The position numbers and the translations under genes were made by a program. A stretch of DNA of 64,000 bases. Origin: Alcanivorax sp. DG881. GTDB taxonomy: Bacteria > Pseudomonadota > Gammaproteobacteria > Pseudomonadales > Alcanivoracaceae. Under the pieces are notes generated by a model. That model was not told the origin of the DNA. It searched no databases and saw only the letters and a list, made by a program, of their open reading frames with translations. The DNA is taken from positions 2,987,538 to 3,051,537 of the forward strand of contig NZ_DS989915.1 of the NCBI RefSeq assembly GCF_000155615.1, given 5' to 3'. Position 1 is the stretch's first letter, and each line of letters opens with the position of its first letter. This document shows, piece by piece, positions 49,089-56,484 of this stretch.

Positions 49089-49558
49089 TCATCCGCGGGA
49101 CGAACCGACGCCATGATCTTGCTGGTAAGCCTGTTGTTCGTCCACCAGGCGCAGGGCGGTGAAGGGAAAGGCCAGCATGCTTTCCCGGTAGGCCACTTCC
49201 GCCTGGCCGATGGCTGCCGGGTTCGGTAGACCGTCATCGGGCAGGTAATCAGCGAGGCCAGCAGGCCGTTACGCCCGTATTGTTTCTTGCCCTCCACGCG
49301 TAGCTGGCCCAGCTCCGGGTGGCTGAAGGTCAGCCAGTAATGGGGACCGTTCAGGTGGATGGTCAGTTCTCCTTCGCAGGGAAAGTCTTGTCCGTCCAGA
49401 TTGACGGTGCCGCGAAAGTAACGGGGGGCACTGATGCTGAAGATGCGAGTGGTAAAGGCGCGGATCTGGAAGGCAAAGGGTTGCTGGCGGCCCTGACTGT
49501 CCAGTTGCAGCCAGCCGCTCATGCGTTCCTTGAGTAACAGGCCCAGGGTCATGCGCAT
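49089..49558 (-). pseudogene. Frameshifted unknown gene between the GMC oxidase and AttH-like genes
   Basis: From ATG 49558 the frame reads MRMTLGLLLKERMSGW and on to KKQYGRNGLLASL. It then changes to nonsense-like basic residues. In another frame, from about 49250, a good continuation appears: DYLPDDGLPNPAAIGQAEVA, then AYRESMLAFPFTALRLVDEQ, to a stop at 49089-49091. A single missing base near 49250-49252 explains this. The restored protein has about 156 residues. It overlaps the GMC gene by 10 bases and the alternative AttH-like start, so an intact gene would be well coupled. A sequencing error is as likely as a real mutation. The family is unknown to me. Confidence 0.65.
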
Positions 49559-51507
49559 TCTCCTTGTGGTCGTGTGTGGGTGGAATCCATATCGTCGAGC
49601 AGTTCCCGGGCCAGGGTGTCGGCGGCCCGGCTGGCCATGGCCATGATGGTGACCTGGGGATTGGCGCCCAGGCTGGTGGGCACGCTGGCGCCATCCATGA
49701 CATACAGCCCCGGATGACCGAATACCCGATGATGGCTGTCGCAGACGCCCTCATGAGGGGAGGCGGCAATACGGGCGGTGCCCAGCGGATGATAGGCGCT
49801 GATCAGGAAGTCCGTGGGTTTCAGTGGCGAGCGCAGAAAGCGTTCCAGTTCGGTGCGGTTGTGGATTCGCGCAATGCGGTTGAGGCCGGGGATCAGCACT
49901 TGTTTGGCGCCGGCATCCAGATACCAGCAGGCCAGGGTGTGAATGCCGCGTTTGAACAACGCAAAGTCCTGCCGGTTCAGGTGGTAGCGGATCAGCGGTA
50001 ACCCCCGATGTGGCCCCCGGCGTACCCGCCCTTCGCTGGTATCGCGGATCATGAAGCCGAAGTAGGCGGTGTGCGGATAGTCTTCGGTGAAACGCACCCA
50101 GTCCCGCCCGACCAGGGGATTGAGCAGGCTGTGCCCGGCCAGCGGAATGGTGCCGCCCTCGAACATCAGGCCCTGTTCTTCCCAGTCCGATACCCCGTAG
50201 CCCTGGGGAATGCTGCGACCGTTGCCCAGGTCCTGTTGCGCAAAGAGAGCATTGACTACCCCTGCCGGGTGCAGGGTCAGATGGCGACCCAGATGACGAT
50301 TGCGCACGCCTTGTTGCTGCAGGAACAGGGGCGTGAACAAGCTGCCCATGGCAACAATGGTGCGCTGGCTGGTGAGTCGCAGGGTTACCGGGCGCCCGGC
50401 GGCATTGGTGCCGCGGGCGGTGACGCCGGTAATGCGGTTGCCGTGGCGGTGCAGTCGTTCGGCGCGGAAACCGCTGAACAGAAAGGCGCCCCGTTCCAGG
50501 GCCCGAGGGATGTAGCTGACGTTGGTGGATTGCTTGGCGTCCGTGGGGCAGCCGAACTGGCAGAGCCCCTGGCCGTCACAGCCCGTTGCATTGCGCATCA
50601 GTGGCTGGCGTTGCAAAAAACCGTTGGCAGCAGCGCCCTGGTCGATGATGTGGCCAATGGGGCCGACGGTCTCCGGCGTCGCTTGCTGTACACAGAGCAT
50701 GCGTTCCACGCCCTCGAACCAGGGGGCCAGATTCTGTTCGGTGAAATCATGCAGCCCCTGCTCCCGCCAGCGTGCCAGTACCGACGGCGGCGTGCGCATG
50801 CAGGTGCCGGAATTGATGGTGGTGGTGCCGCCCACATTGCAGCCCACCGGCACCGGAATGATGGCGTTGCCGGTGGCCACGGTCGCCCCCCAGCTGCGGT
50901 AGAGCTTGGGGATCACCTCGGTGAGTTTGCCGTTGAAGTGGCTGCGGTCGTAGTACTGGCCTTCCTCGATGATCACCACGGCCAGGCCACGGCAGGCCAG
51001 TTCGTAGGCCGCTGCGGCACCGCCGGCACCGCTGCCCAGGATCACTACATCCGCTTCCAGTGTCAGGTCTTCTTCACAGTCCCGGGCGGCGGTGATCTGC
51101 TGTTGCCAGCGGAAGGTTTCGATCTGGGCGGGCAGCTGCACCGGTTCCCGGCAACCGGTGGCCTGCTCTACCTGATCATCCAGCACATAGGCGGCCTTGA
51201 AGGGCAGGGCCAGCAGGCGCAGCAGTTTGCCGGACACCGTCGTGGTGGCCAGTTTGTCGAGAAAGCGGGCCTGGCGGGCCGGGCTGGCTCGATGGAAGGC
51301 GTAGCCCCGCACCAATCGGTGGCGGTTGTCCAGCCACAGCAAGCCGGTTTTCAGGCTGCGTTGCAGGGCCGGGTGGCCGGTCAGTTGCGCATCCATCTTG
51401 CCGAGCAGGGCGTCGGTATCTGCCGCCGGTAACGTCTTCCCGGCCGGGAACAGGGCGCGGCACAGGGCGATGGCGGTGGGGTGTTGGCGTAGTGTGAGTT
51501 GTCCCAT
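49549..51507 (-). CDS. GMC-family FAD oxidoreductase, long-chain alcohol oxidase-like
   Basis: The 652-residue protein has an N-terminal segment of about 150 residues absent from simple GMC enzymes (MGQLTLRQHPTAIALCRALF). The FAD-binding part begins at VVILGSGAGGAAAAYELA (about 154-171). PVPVGCNVGGTTTINSGTCMRTP and the C-terminal SAYHPLGTARIAASP (active-site His) and GANPQVTIMAMA (second motif) follow. The Cys pattern CDGQGLCQFGCPTDAK resembles the GMC branch of long-chain alcohol and steroid oxidases. The substrate is likely a long-chain alcohol. ATG 51507 is preferred; an in-frame start at 51597 would add 30 residues. The stop overlaps the next gene. Confidence 0.85.
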   Translation of the reverse strand: MGQLTLRQHPTAIALCRALFPAGKTLPAADTDALLGKMDAQLTGHPALQRSLKTGLLWLDNRHRLVRGYAFHRASPARQARFLDKLATTTVSGKLLRLLALPFKAAYVLDDQVEQATGCREPVQLPAQIETFRWQQQITAARDCEEDLTLEADVVILGSGAGGAAAAYELACRGLAVVIIEEGQYYDRSHFNGKLTEVIPKLYRSWGATVATGNAIIPVPVGCNVGGTTTINSGTCMRTPPSVLARWREQGLHDFTEQNLAPWFEGVERMLCVQQATPETVGPIGHIIDQGAAANGFLQRQPLMRNATGCDGQGLCQFGCPTDAKQSTNVSYIPRALERGAFLFSGFRAERLHRHGNRITGVTARGTNAAGRPVTLRLTSQRTIVAMGSLFTPLFLQQQGVRNRHLGRHLTLHPAGVVNALFAQQDLGNGRSIPQGYGVSDWEEQGLMFEGGTIPLAGHSLLNPLVGRDWVRFTEDYPHTAYFGFMIRDTSEGRVRRGPHRGLPLIRYHLNRQDFALFKRGIHTLACWYLDAGAKQVLIPGLNRIARIHNRTELERFLRSPLKPTDFLISAYHPLGTARIAASPHEGVCDSHHRVFGHPGLYVMDGASVPTSLGANPQVTIMAMASRAADTLARELLDDMDSTHTRPQGECA

Positions 51508-51581
51508 GGCTTCAGTGTAGTCAGCACGGAAATGCGTGCTTGTCTTCGCTGACAGGGATTGATTGTGGCTACGGACAAAAA

Positions 51582-51706
51582 CCTTGATGTCGATCAAGGC
51601 GGGAGAGGCGGTGAGGAGAGAGGATAGCCGTGGGATTTGATCCCGCTGCGTATGCTTCCGGTTGTCTCCGGAAACAATTAGGCCCCGGAAACGGGGCCTT
51701 TTTTTT
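51582..51706 (+). ncRNA. Candidate structured RNA with GGA motifs and orphan terminator
   Basis: On the + strand four hairpins follow one another: CCTTGAT-GTCG-ATCAAGG (51582-51599), GGGAT-TTG-ATCCC (51632-51644), TTCCGG/CCGGAA (51656-51673), and the terminator AGGCCCCG-GAAA-CGGGGCCT (51680-51699) with a T tract to 51706. At least six GGA words occur between 51600 and 51690, partly in loops, as in CsrA/RsmA-sponging RNAs. Both flanking genes are on the minus strand, so this + terminator serves no known gene. No clear promoter and no GacA-type box was seen. It may instead be the leader of the GMC gene or part of a transcript boundary. Confidence 0.35.
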
Positions 51707-51721
51707 GTTTGCGTCTGCCGG

Positions 51722-51765
51722 CTTCACACGACATGCCCTTGATGCATGGTGCGTGTCGCGTGAAG
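51722..51765. repeat. Intergenic quasi-palindrome C
   Basis: CTTCACACGACATGC (51722-51736) pairs with GCGTGTCGCGTGAAG (51751-51765) in 13 of 15 bases, with a 14-base loop. It stands 10 bases past the fatty acyl-CoA reductase stop, on the side where the terminator of that gene is expected. Confidence 0.7.
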
Positions 51766-51774
51766 CGTCTCCCT

Positions 51775-53781
51775 TTACCAATGGATCCCTTTGAACAACC
51801 GCGAGAAAGCGGCCTGTTCGCGGCGGATCTTCTTCGGCGTGCCTTCCTTGCCTCCCAGGGCGGCAGAGGAATCCGAGAACAGCTTGTAGCCCGTATTCAT
51901 GATGGTCTCGGTGACCCGGGGGGTGATGAAGTGCATCACCTGCCCCATGACGCCCAGGTTGGTGGCGATGCGTTTTGGCTGGCGCACAATGGCGTCGCAG
52001 ATCATGTCCGCTGCCTGGGTGGGGCTGATGGTCGGCACGTGGTTGTAGATCTTGGTGGGCGCGATCATCGGTGTGCGCACCAGCGGCATGTTGATAGTGG
52101 TAAAGCGGATTCCCTCGTGGGCCAGCTCGCTGGAAGCGCAGCGGGTGAAAGCATCCAGTGCCGCTTTGGATGCCACATAGGCGGAAAAGCGGGGCGCATT
52201 GGTGAGCACGCCAATGCTGGAAATGTTGATCACATGGCCGCTGCCATTCTCGATCATGCTGGGCATCAACTGCATGATCAGTCGCAGGGCGCCGAAGTAA
52301 TTGAGCTGCATGGTGCGTTCGTAATCGTGGAAACGGTCAAACGCATGGACCACGGAACGGCGAATGGAGCGCCCGGCGTTGTTCACCAGAATATCCACAT
52401 GGCCATGATCGGCGAGGACCTGCTGGATTAAATTGTCCACGTCGGTCAGATCGGAGACATCACAGCTGTAGGCCTGTGCGGTACCGCCCAGCTGGTCAAT
52501 CTCATGCAGGGTTTCTTCCAGTTTTTCGGCGGTACGGGCGATCACCAGGACGGTGGCGCCGGCGCGAGCCAGCTTCAGCGCGCTGGCCTTGCCGATACCG
52601 GAGGTGGCACCGGTGACCATGACGACCTTGCCTTCCACCCGTTCGGGCAGGGTGGGTAGCGGTTGCAGTTCATCCTTGCGCTCGCCGCGGTCCGGGTCCA
52701 GATGGTTTTCCCAGAAATCCCACAGTTGCTGGATATAGCTTTCCAGCCCCGGTGCCGCGATGCCGGTGCCTTCCAGGGCCGCTTTGGCGCGGCTGTTGTC
52801 ATACTCGGTGGGGAAGGTGAGGAACTTCATGGCCGAGGGCGGGATGTCCAGGTTGTCCAGTGCGGCATTGAGCAGCAGGTTGGGGGTCAGGGCGCTGACG
52901 CCCTTGCGCACGAAACCGGGGACCACATCGAACAGGCGGTTTTCCAGCTTCAAGGCCATGCGCGGCGCCTGGGCGGCGCCGGCGACGATGTCCATGATCT
53001 CCCCAAGGCTGTAGCTGCGGTCCGCAGTGAGGTGGAAGCATTGGCCGTCGTGGTCAGGCTGGTGAGCAATGTGGTCCAGGGCGTCCGCCACGAAATCCAC
53101 CGGCACCACGTTGAAGTGCCCGCCTTCCACGCCGATCAGGGGGATCCAGTTGGGCAGCACGTCTTTCAGTTTCTGGATGAATTTGAACAGGTAATAGGGG
53201 CCGTCCACCTTGTCCATGGCGCCGGTTTCGGAGTGACCGACGACCATGGCCGGGCGGTAGATGCGCCAGGGGATTTTGCTTTCCTGGCGTACCAGTGCTT
53301 CGGATTCGTGCTTGGTCAGCAGGTAGGCGTCATCCAGCCCGGTGGCTTCCTCGAACATGTCTTCGGTAAAGGTGCCGTCGTAAAGGCCGGCGGCCGCGAT
53401 GGAGGAGACATGATGAAAACGGCCGGCTTGAATTTTTTCAGCCAGTTTCAGCGTTTGCCGCGTGCCTTCGATGTTGGTGTAGCGCTGGGTGTTTTCATCG
53501 GCGGTCAGGTCATAAATGGCGGCCAGATGGAAAAAGTGATCGATCTGTCCGTTCAGATCATCCTGGTCACGCTTGCTCACGCCCAGCAGTTTTTCGTTGA
53601 TGTCGCCATGAATGGCGACCAGCCGGTCGGCATCCACACCAAGCCGATTGCGCAGGGCATCCAGCTTGTACTCGGAGCCGCAGCGGACCAGGGCAAAAAC
53701 GCGGGTATCGTCGCGTTTCAGCAGACGGCCAACCAGAAAACGGCCGATAAACCCGGTGGCACCGGTAACGAAATAGTTCAT
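51775..53781 (-). CDS. Fatty acyl-CoA/aldehyde reductase, two-domain (wax-ester type)
   Basis: The 668-residue protein closely follows the Marinobacter two-domain reductase (Maqu_2507 type). It would reduce fatty acyl-CoA to fatty alcohol with NADPH, for wax-ester synthesis. The N-terminal Rossmann domain starts TGATGFIGRF (6-15), with HHVSSIAAAGL and YLLTKHE (Tyr153, Lys157). The C-terminal short-chain reductase domain has TGATSGIG (390-397), NNAG (467-470) and YVASK (Tyr535, Lys539). The end, FSRLFKGIHW, matches the family. ATG 53781 has AAGGGG upstream; the longer frame to 53850 has no family support. It is divergent from a FabR-like gene and has a promoter and palindrome upstream. Confidence 0.95.
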   Translation of the reverse strand: MNYFVTGATGFIGRFLVGRLLKRDDTRVFALVRCGSEYKLDALRNRLGVDADRLVAIHGDINEKLLGVSKRDQDDLNGQIDHFFHLAAIYDLTADENTQRYTNIEGTRQTLKLAEKIQAGRFHHVSSIAAAGLYDGTFTEDMFEEATGLDDAYLLTKHESEALVRQESKIPWRIYRPAMVVGHSETGAMDKVDGPYYLFKFIQKLKDVLPNWIPLIGVEGGHFNVVPVDFVADALDHIAHQPDHDGQCFHLTADRSYSLGEIMDIVAGAAQAPRMALKLENRLFDVVPGFVRKGVSALTPNLLLNAALDNLDIPPSAMKFLTFPTEYDNSRAKAALEGTGIAAPGLESYIQQLWDFWENHLDPDRGERKDELQPLPTLPERVEGKVVMVTGATSGIGKASALKLARAGATVLVIARTAEKLEETLHEIDQLGGTAQAYSCDVSDLTDVDNLIQQVLADHGHVDILVNNAGRSIRRSVVHAFDRFHDYERTMQLNYFGALRLIMQLMPSMIENGSGHVINISSIGVLTNAPRFSAYVASKAALDAFTRCASSELAHEGIRFTTINMPLVRTPMIAPTKIYNHVPTISPTQAADMICDAIVRQPKRIATNLGVMGQVMHFITPRVTETIMNTGYKLFSDSSAALGGKEGTPKKIRREQAAFSRLFKGIHW

Positions 53782-53883
53782 TGCTTTCCCCTTGTGCTTC
53801 CTTGCTGCCTGCTCGGGCAGGCAGGTTATGTTGTAGCGCTGTCTGATCATGCGCCGTGATCAGGCCGTGTGCCAAATCTTCGG

Positions 53884-53899
53884 CCTTACATCTGTAAGG
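53884..53899. promoter_or_regulatory. Palindromic operator CCTTACATCTGTAAGG
   Basis: Perfect seven-base arms CCTTACA/TGTAAGG with two bases between. It lies immediately downstream of the minus-strand promoter of the reductase gene, covering about +4 to +19. A repressor bound there would block transcription of the reductase. The identity of the binding protein is unknown; the neighbouring TetR regulator is the first candidate. Confidence 0.6.
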
Positions 53900-53902
53900 T
53901 GA

Positions 53903-53932
53903 ATTCTCTTCCAGCTAACAAGTGTTTGTCAA
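53903..53932 (-). promoter_or_regulatory. Sigma-70 promoter of the acyl-CoA reductase gene
   Basis: On the minus strand TTGACA (53932-53927) and GAGAAT (53908-53903) are separated by 18 bases. The -35 is perfect, the -10 matches four of six. The start would fall about 115 bases before the reductase ATG. Confidence 0.6.
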
Positions 53933-53990
53933 AGATTGTTTTGTAACCGCCGTGCTGTTGCGCAGGTGCTGCCGTTTATGGGAATATTTA

Positions 53991-54006
53991 ACTAACATTC
54001 GTTAGT
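53991..54006. promoter_or_regulatory. Palindromic operator ACTAACATTCGTTAGT
   Basis: Arms ACTAAC and GTTAGT, four bases between, ending nine bases before the tetR-like start. Its position next to the start codon is typical of an autorepressed TetR gene. It is not the same sequence as the palindrome at 53884, so two regulators or two half-site readings are possible. Confidence 0.6.
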
Positions 54007-54015
54007 GATACTGTT

Positions 54016-54648
54016 ATGGCTGAAACAGCGCGGCAGCGCCAGAAACGGCAAACCCGGGAGCGGATTCTGGAATCCGCCCGAAATTTGATGGCGGGCGGGC
54101 GGGGCCTGGACAGCCTGGGGCTGCGTGAAGTGGCCCGGGAATCCAGTCTGGCTGCCACCTCCCTGTATAACCATTTTCCGGATATGGAAGCGCTGGGGCT
54201 GGCGCTGATCGACTCCTGCTGTTTTCGGCTGCGCTCTGCCATGGAATACGAGCGGCGCAGCATGATCGAGATCGGTGCGGCCCAGGCAGTGCAGGAGCTG
54301 GTCGGACGGTTTTCCCGTTACATTGCGGAGAACGGCAATGATTTTCGCCTGCTGGTGCAGCAGCGTCTGGGCAGCCATGATCGCTACCGGTTGAGAATTC
54401 AGCGCGAATTACAGTTGCTGGTGGACGAGCTGGCCGAAGACGTGCGCCAGGCGGTGGCCAGCCAGGGGCGTGCCCAGGTGCCAGCGGAACAGGAAGCGCA
54501 AGCGGCCATCGCGATCATGTTCGGCGCCGGCATTTCCATGCTCGACAGCAGCCCTGCTGCGCGCCGTGTGCTGGCCGATCATGCCTGCCTGCAGCTGGAA
54601 ATGATGGCATTGGGCGGCAGGCAGATGGCCGTAGGTAATCGGCTATGA
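54016..54648 (+). CDS. TetR-family regulator, FabR-like
   Basis: The 210-residue protein has an N-terminal TetR DNA-binding domain. QTRERILESARNLMAGGRGLDSLGLREVARESSLAATSLYNHFPDMEALGLALIDSC spans about 13-75. SLGLREVARESSLAATSLYNHF is close to the FabR/DesT type, which controls unsaturated fatty acid genes in response to acyl chains. The C-terminal part is helical. ATG 54016 is 10 bases after a palindrome that is likely its own operator. Divergence from the fatty acyl-CoA reductase points to regulation of lipid or fatty alcohol genes (inference). Confidence 0.85.
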   Translation: MAETARQRQKRQTRERILESARNLMAGGRGLDSLGLREVARESSLAATSLYNHFPDMEALGLALIDSCCFRLRSAMEYERRSMIEIGAAQAVQELVGRFSRYIAENGNDFRLLVQQRLGSHDRYRLRIQRELQLLVDELAEDVRQAVASQGRAQVPAEQEAQAAIAIMFGAGISMLDSSPAARRVLADHACLQLEMMALGGRQMAVGNRL

Positions 54649-54763
54649 AATGGCGGTTTGTGACGTGATTCGTGGGTTTATGCCGCAAAATGCACTAAAA
54701 AGGGTCGCGAACTCAGCAACGTTAATACCGCAACGTTGCCGCCGATTGCCACAGGAGGTGGCG

Positions 54764-55093
54764 ATGTCTTTCGATCCCAAGGACCCATACGACGCCGCTG
54801 CGCTGTATGACATGTGGCTCAATTGCAGCCGTTGTCCTGCCACCTTTGATTTTGAACCCGGTGGTGAGGTGAATCTGGATTATTACCACCGCATCGGTCA
54901 GCAGGCCCGGCTTGATAAGTGGGCGGTGCTGCCGGCCCGCAATCACGGTGATGAACTGGTGTTCAACGTGCTTTGCCCTGACTGTGCCCGGCGCTTTGGG
55001 GTAGATGGCTGCGACGGCCGCATGGAATTGGCGGCACCGGTGATCGACCAGATCTGCCAGGCCATGCGTGACGCGTCCGAACAAGCGGCCTGA
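54764..55093 (+). CDS. Small CxxC protein of unknown function
   Basis: The 109-residue product starts at ATG 54764, with AGGAGGTGGCG upstream. It has two Cys pairs, NCSRCPAT (about 20-27) and VLCPDCARR (about 70-78), plus a Cys in DGCDGR. This is a likely zinc-ribbon arrangement. The rest is acidic with no membrane segment. An inverted repeat GCAACGT-N10-ACGTTGC lies at about 54716-54739, 25 bases upstream. I do not recognise the family. It sits between the TetR-like gene and the nitroreductase gene on the same strand. Confidence 0.75.
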   Translation: MSFDPKDPYDAAALYDMWLNCSRCPATFDFEPGGEVNLDYYHRIGQQARLDKWAVLPARNHGDELVFNVLCPDCARRFGVDGCDGRMELAAPVIDQICQAMRDASEQAA

Positions 55094-55161
55094 TCGCTAC
55101 GGTCATCGTGTCTGTCCTCTTGCCCCGGTAGACTCGGAGCGAGTTTTGACAGGAGCCCCTG

Positions 55162-55845
55162 ATGACCGCCCACGATATTTCCCTGGCTGATGCCATGATC
55201 CAGCGCCGCTCGGTACGCGGCTTTACCGACAAGCCGGTGCCCAAAGAGGTGTTGGACGCGGTATTCTCACTCGCCCAGCGCTCTCCCTCCAACTGCAATA
55301 TCCAGCCCTGGAAAGTGTGGGTGGCGTCCGGTGCCGTGCGCGATGCGCTGCGCGAGCGCATGGTGGAGAAGGTGACCCAGGGCGTCCCTTTTGCTCCGGA
55401 TTACGACAGCCTGCCCCGGTTCGAGGGGGTGTACCGCGAGCGCCAGGTGGATTGCGCCATGGCGCTGTACGGCAGCATGGGCATTGCCCGCGAAGACCGC
55501 CCTGGTCGCCAGCGTGCAGAGCTGCGTAATTTCGAGTTGTTTGATGCACCCCATGTGGCGTTTATCGGCATGGAGCGGGATTTCGGTGTCACCGTGGGCC
55601 TGGATGTGGGCATGTATGTACAGTCATTGCTGCTGTCCATGAGTGCCTATGGGTTGGGCGCCTGCGCCCAGGGCAGCATGCGTTATTATCCCGACGATGT
55701 GCGGGAAATGCTGGGAATTCCGTCCAGCACGGCCATCGTGTTGGGGATCAGCTTTGGGTACGAGGACCCGGATGTCGCGGCGAACAAGGCCCGCGTGGAT
55801 CGGGTGCCTGTCTCCGATTCAGTGCAGTTTTGCGATAGCGTGTAG
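55162..55845 (+). CDS. Nitroreductase family protein
   Basis: The 227-residue protein has the flavin-binding features of the nitroreductase family: MIQRRSVRGFTDKPVPKEVL (about 12-31), SPSNCNIQPWKVWV, and a C-terminal GLGACAQGSMRYYPDDVREMLGIP. Such enzymes reduce nitro groups, quinones or enones using NAD(P)H and FMN. ATG with AGGAGCCCCTG upstream. It is followed by an ABM-domain gene after 90 bases. The substrate cannot be told from sequence. Confidence 0.9.
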   Translation: MTAHDISLADAMIQRRSVRGFTDKPVPKEVLDAVFSLAQRSPSNCNIQPWKVWVASGAVRDALRERMVEKVTQGVPFAPDYDSLPRFEGVYRERQVDCAMALYGSMGIAREDRPGRQRAELRNFELFDAPHVAFIGMERDFGVTVGLDVGMYVQSLLLSMSAYGLGACAQGSMRYYPDDVREMLGIPSSTAIVLGISFGYEDPDVAANKARVDRVPVSDSVQFCDSV

Positions 55846-55935
55846 CCGCCGGGTCCACGCGCTGAAGGCAGGGAGGGCCGGCAGTCGCAGCGCGATTGTG
55901 CTACAATGCTCGTTTTCCCAGCGTAGTGACCCTCA

Positions 55936-56298
55936 ATGATCATAGTGAAAGGCTCCTTCCCCGTGAAAGAAGACGAACAGCCCCATGCGTTGGAGCTGGT
56001 GCAGGCGCTTGCCAGTGCGTCGCGGGGGGAGCGAGGGTGTCTGGCCTACGAGGTCTATCTGCAGGCGGATGCGCCCAGGGTAATCATGGTGTGGCAGCAG
56101 TGGTCGAACCTGGATGCGCTGGAAATCCATTTTGGCTCTGAACATGTGGACGCCTTTCTCGATGCCATTCCCGACATGATCGATGGCGATGTCACCTCGG
56201 CTCGCTTTGATGTGTCCAGCATGGATGGCGATCCCATTGTCGAGGATGTCAGCGAGATCGCCCCTGTGGTGCTGGCGGATAACATCATTCTGCATTGA
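55936..56298 (+). CDS. Antibiotic biosynthesis monooxygenase (ABM) domain protein
   Basis: The 120-residue protein contains an ABM fold: MIIVKGSFPVKEDEQPHALELVQALASASRGERGCLAYEVYLQADAPRVIMVWQQWSNLDALEIHFGSEHVDAFLDAIPDM. Proteins of this family are small quinone-forming monooxygenases or stress-related proteins. A TACAAT -10-like hexamer lies about 35 bases before the ATG (55902-55907), but no good -35 was found. Nothing in the neighbours fixes the substrate. Confidence 0.85.
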   Translation: MIIVKGSFPVKEDEQPHALELVQALASASRGERGCLAYEVYLQADAPRVIMVWQQWSNLDALEIHFGSEHVDAFLDAIPDMIDGDVTSARFDVSSMDGDPIVEDVSEIAPVVLADNIILH

Positions 56299-56484
56299 TG
56301 CCCCGGACGAGCCGTTCCGTGCCCGTCTATTGATTCTTCTTCGCTGATTTTTGCCATGCCGCCGTTTCCGGTCGGTGTTGTGTCGTGGTTGGCCAGTGTC
56401 TCCCGTCGTGCTCTGCGTTACTCTGTCTGGCTCAGGCAAGGTCCGGCTTTCGCTGTGCCTTGGCAAGGTTGTGCAGGAGTGCCC

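Noticed and set aside
50008-53859. Two long + strand frames opposite the GMC oxidoreductase (474 codons) and acyl-CoA reductase (398 codons)
   Set aside because: Both genes on the minus strand are strongly supported; the + frames are Gly/Ala/Val/Gln-rich shadows.
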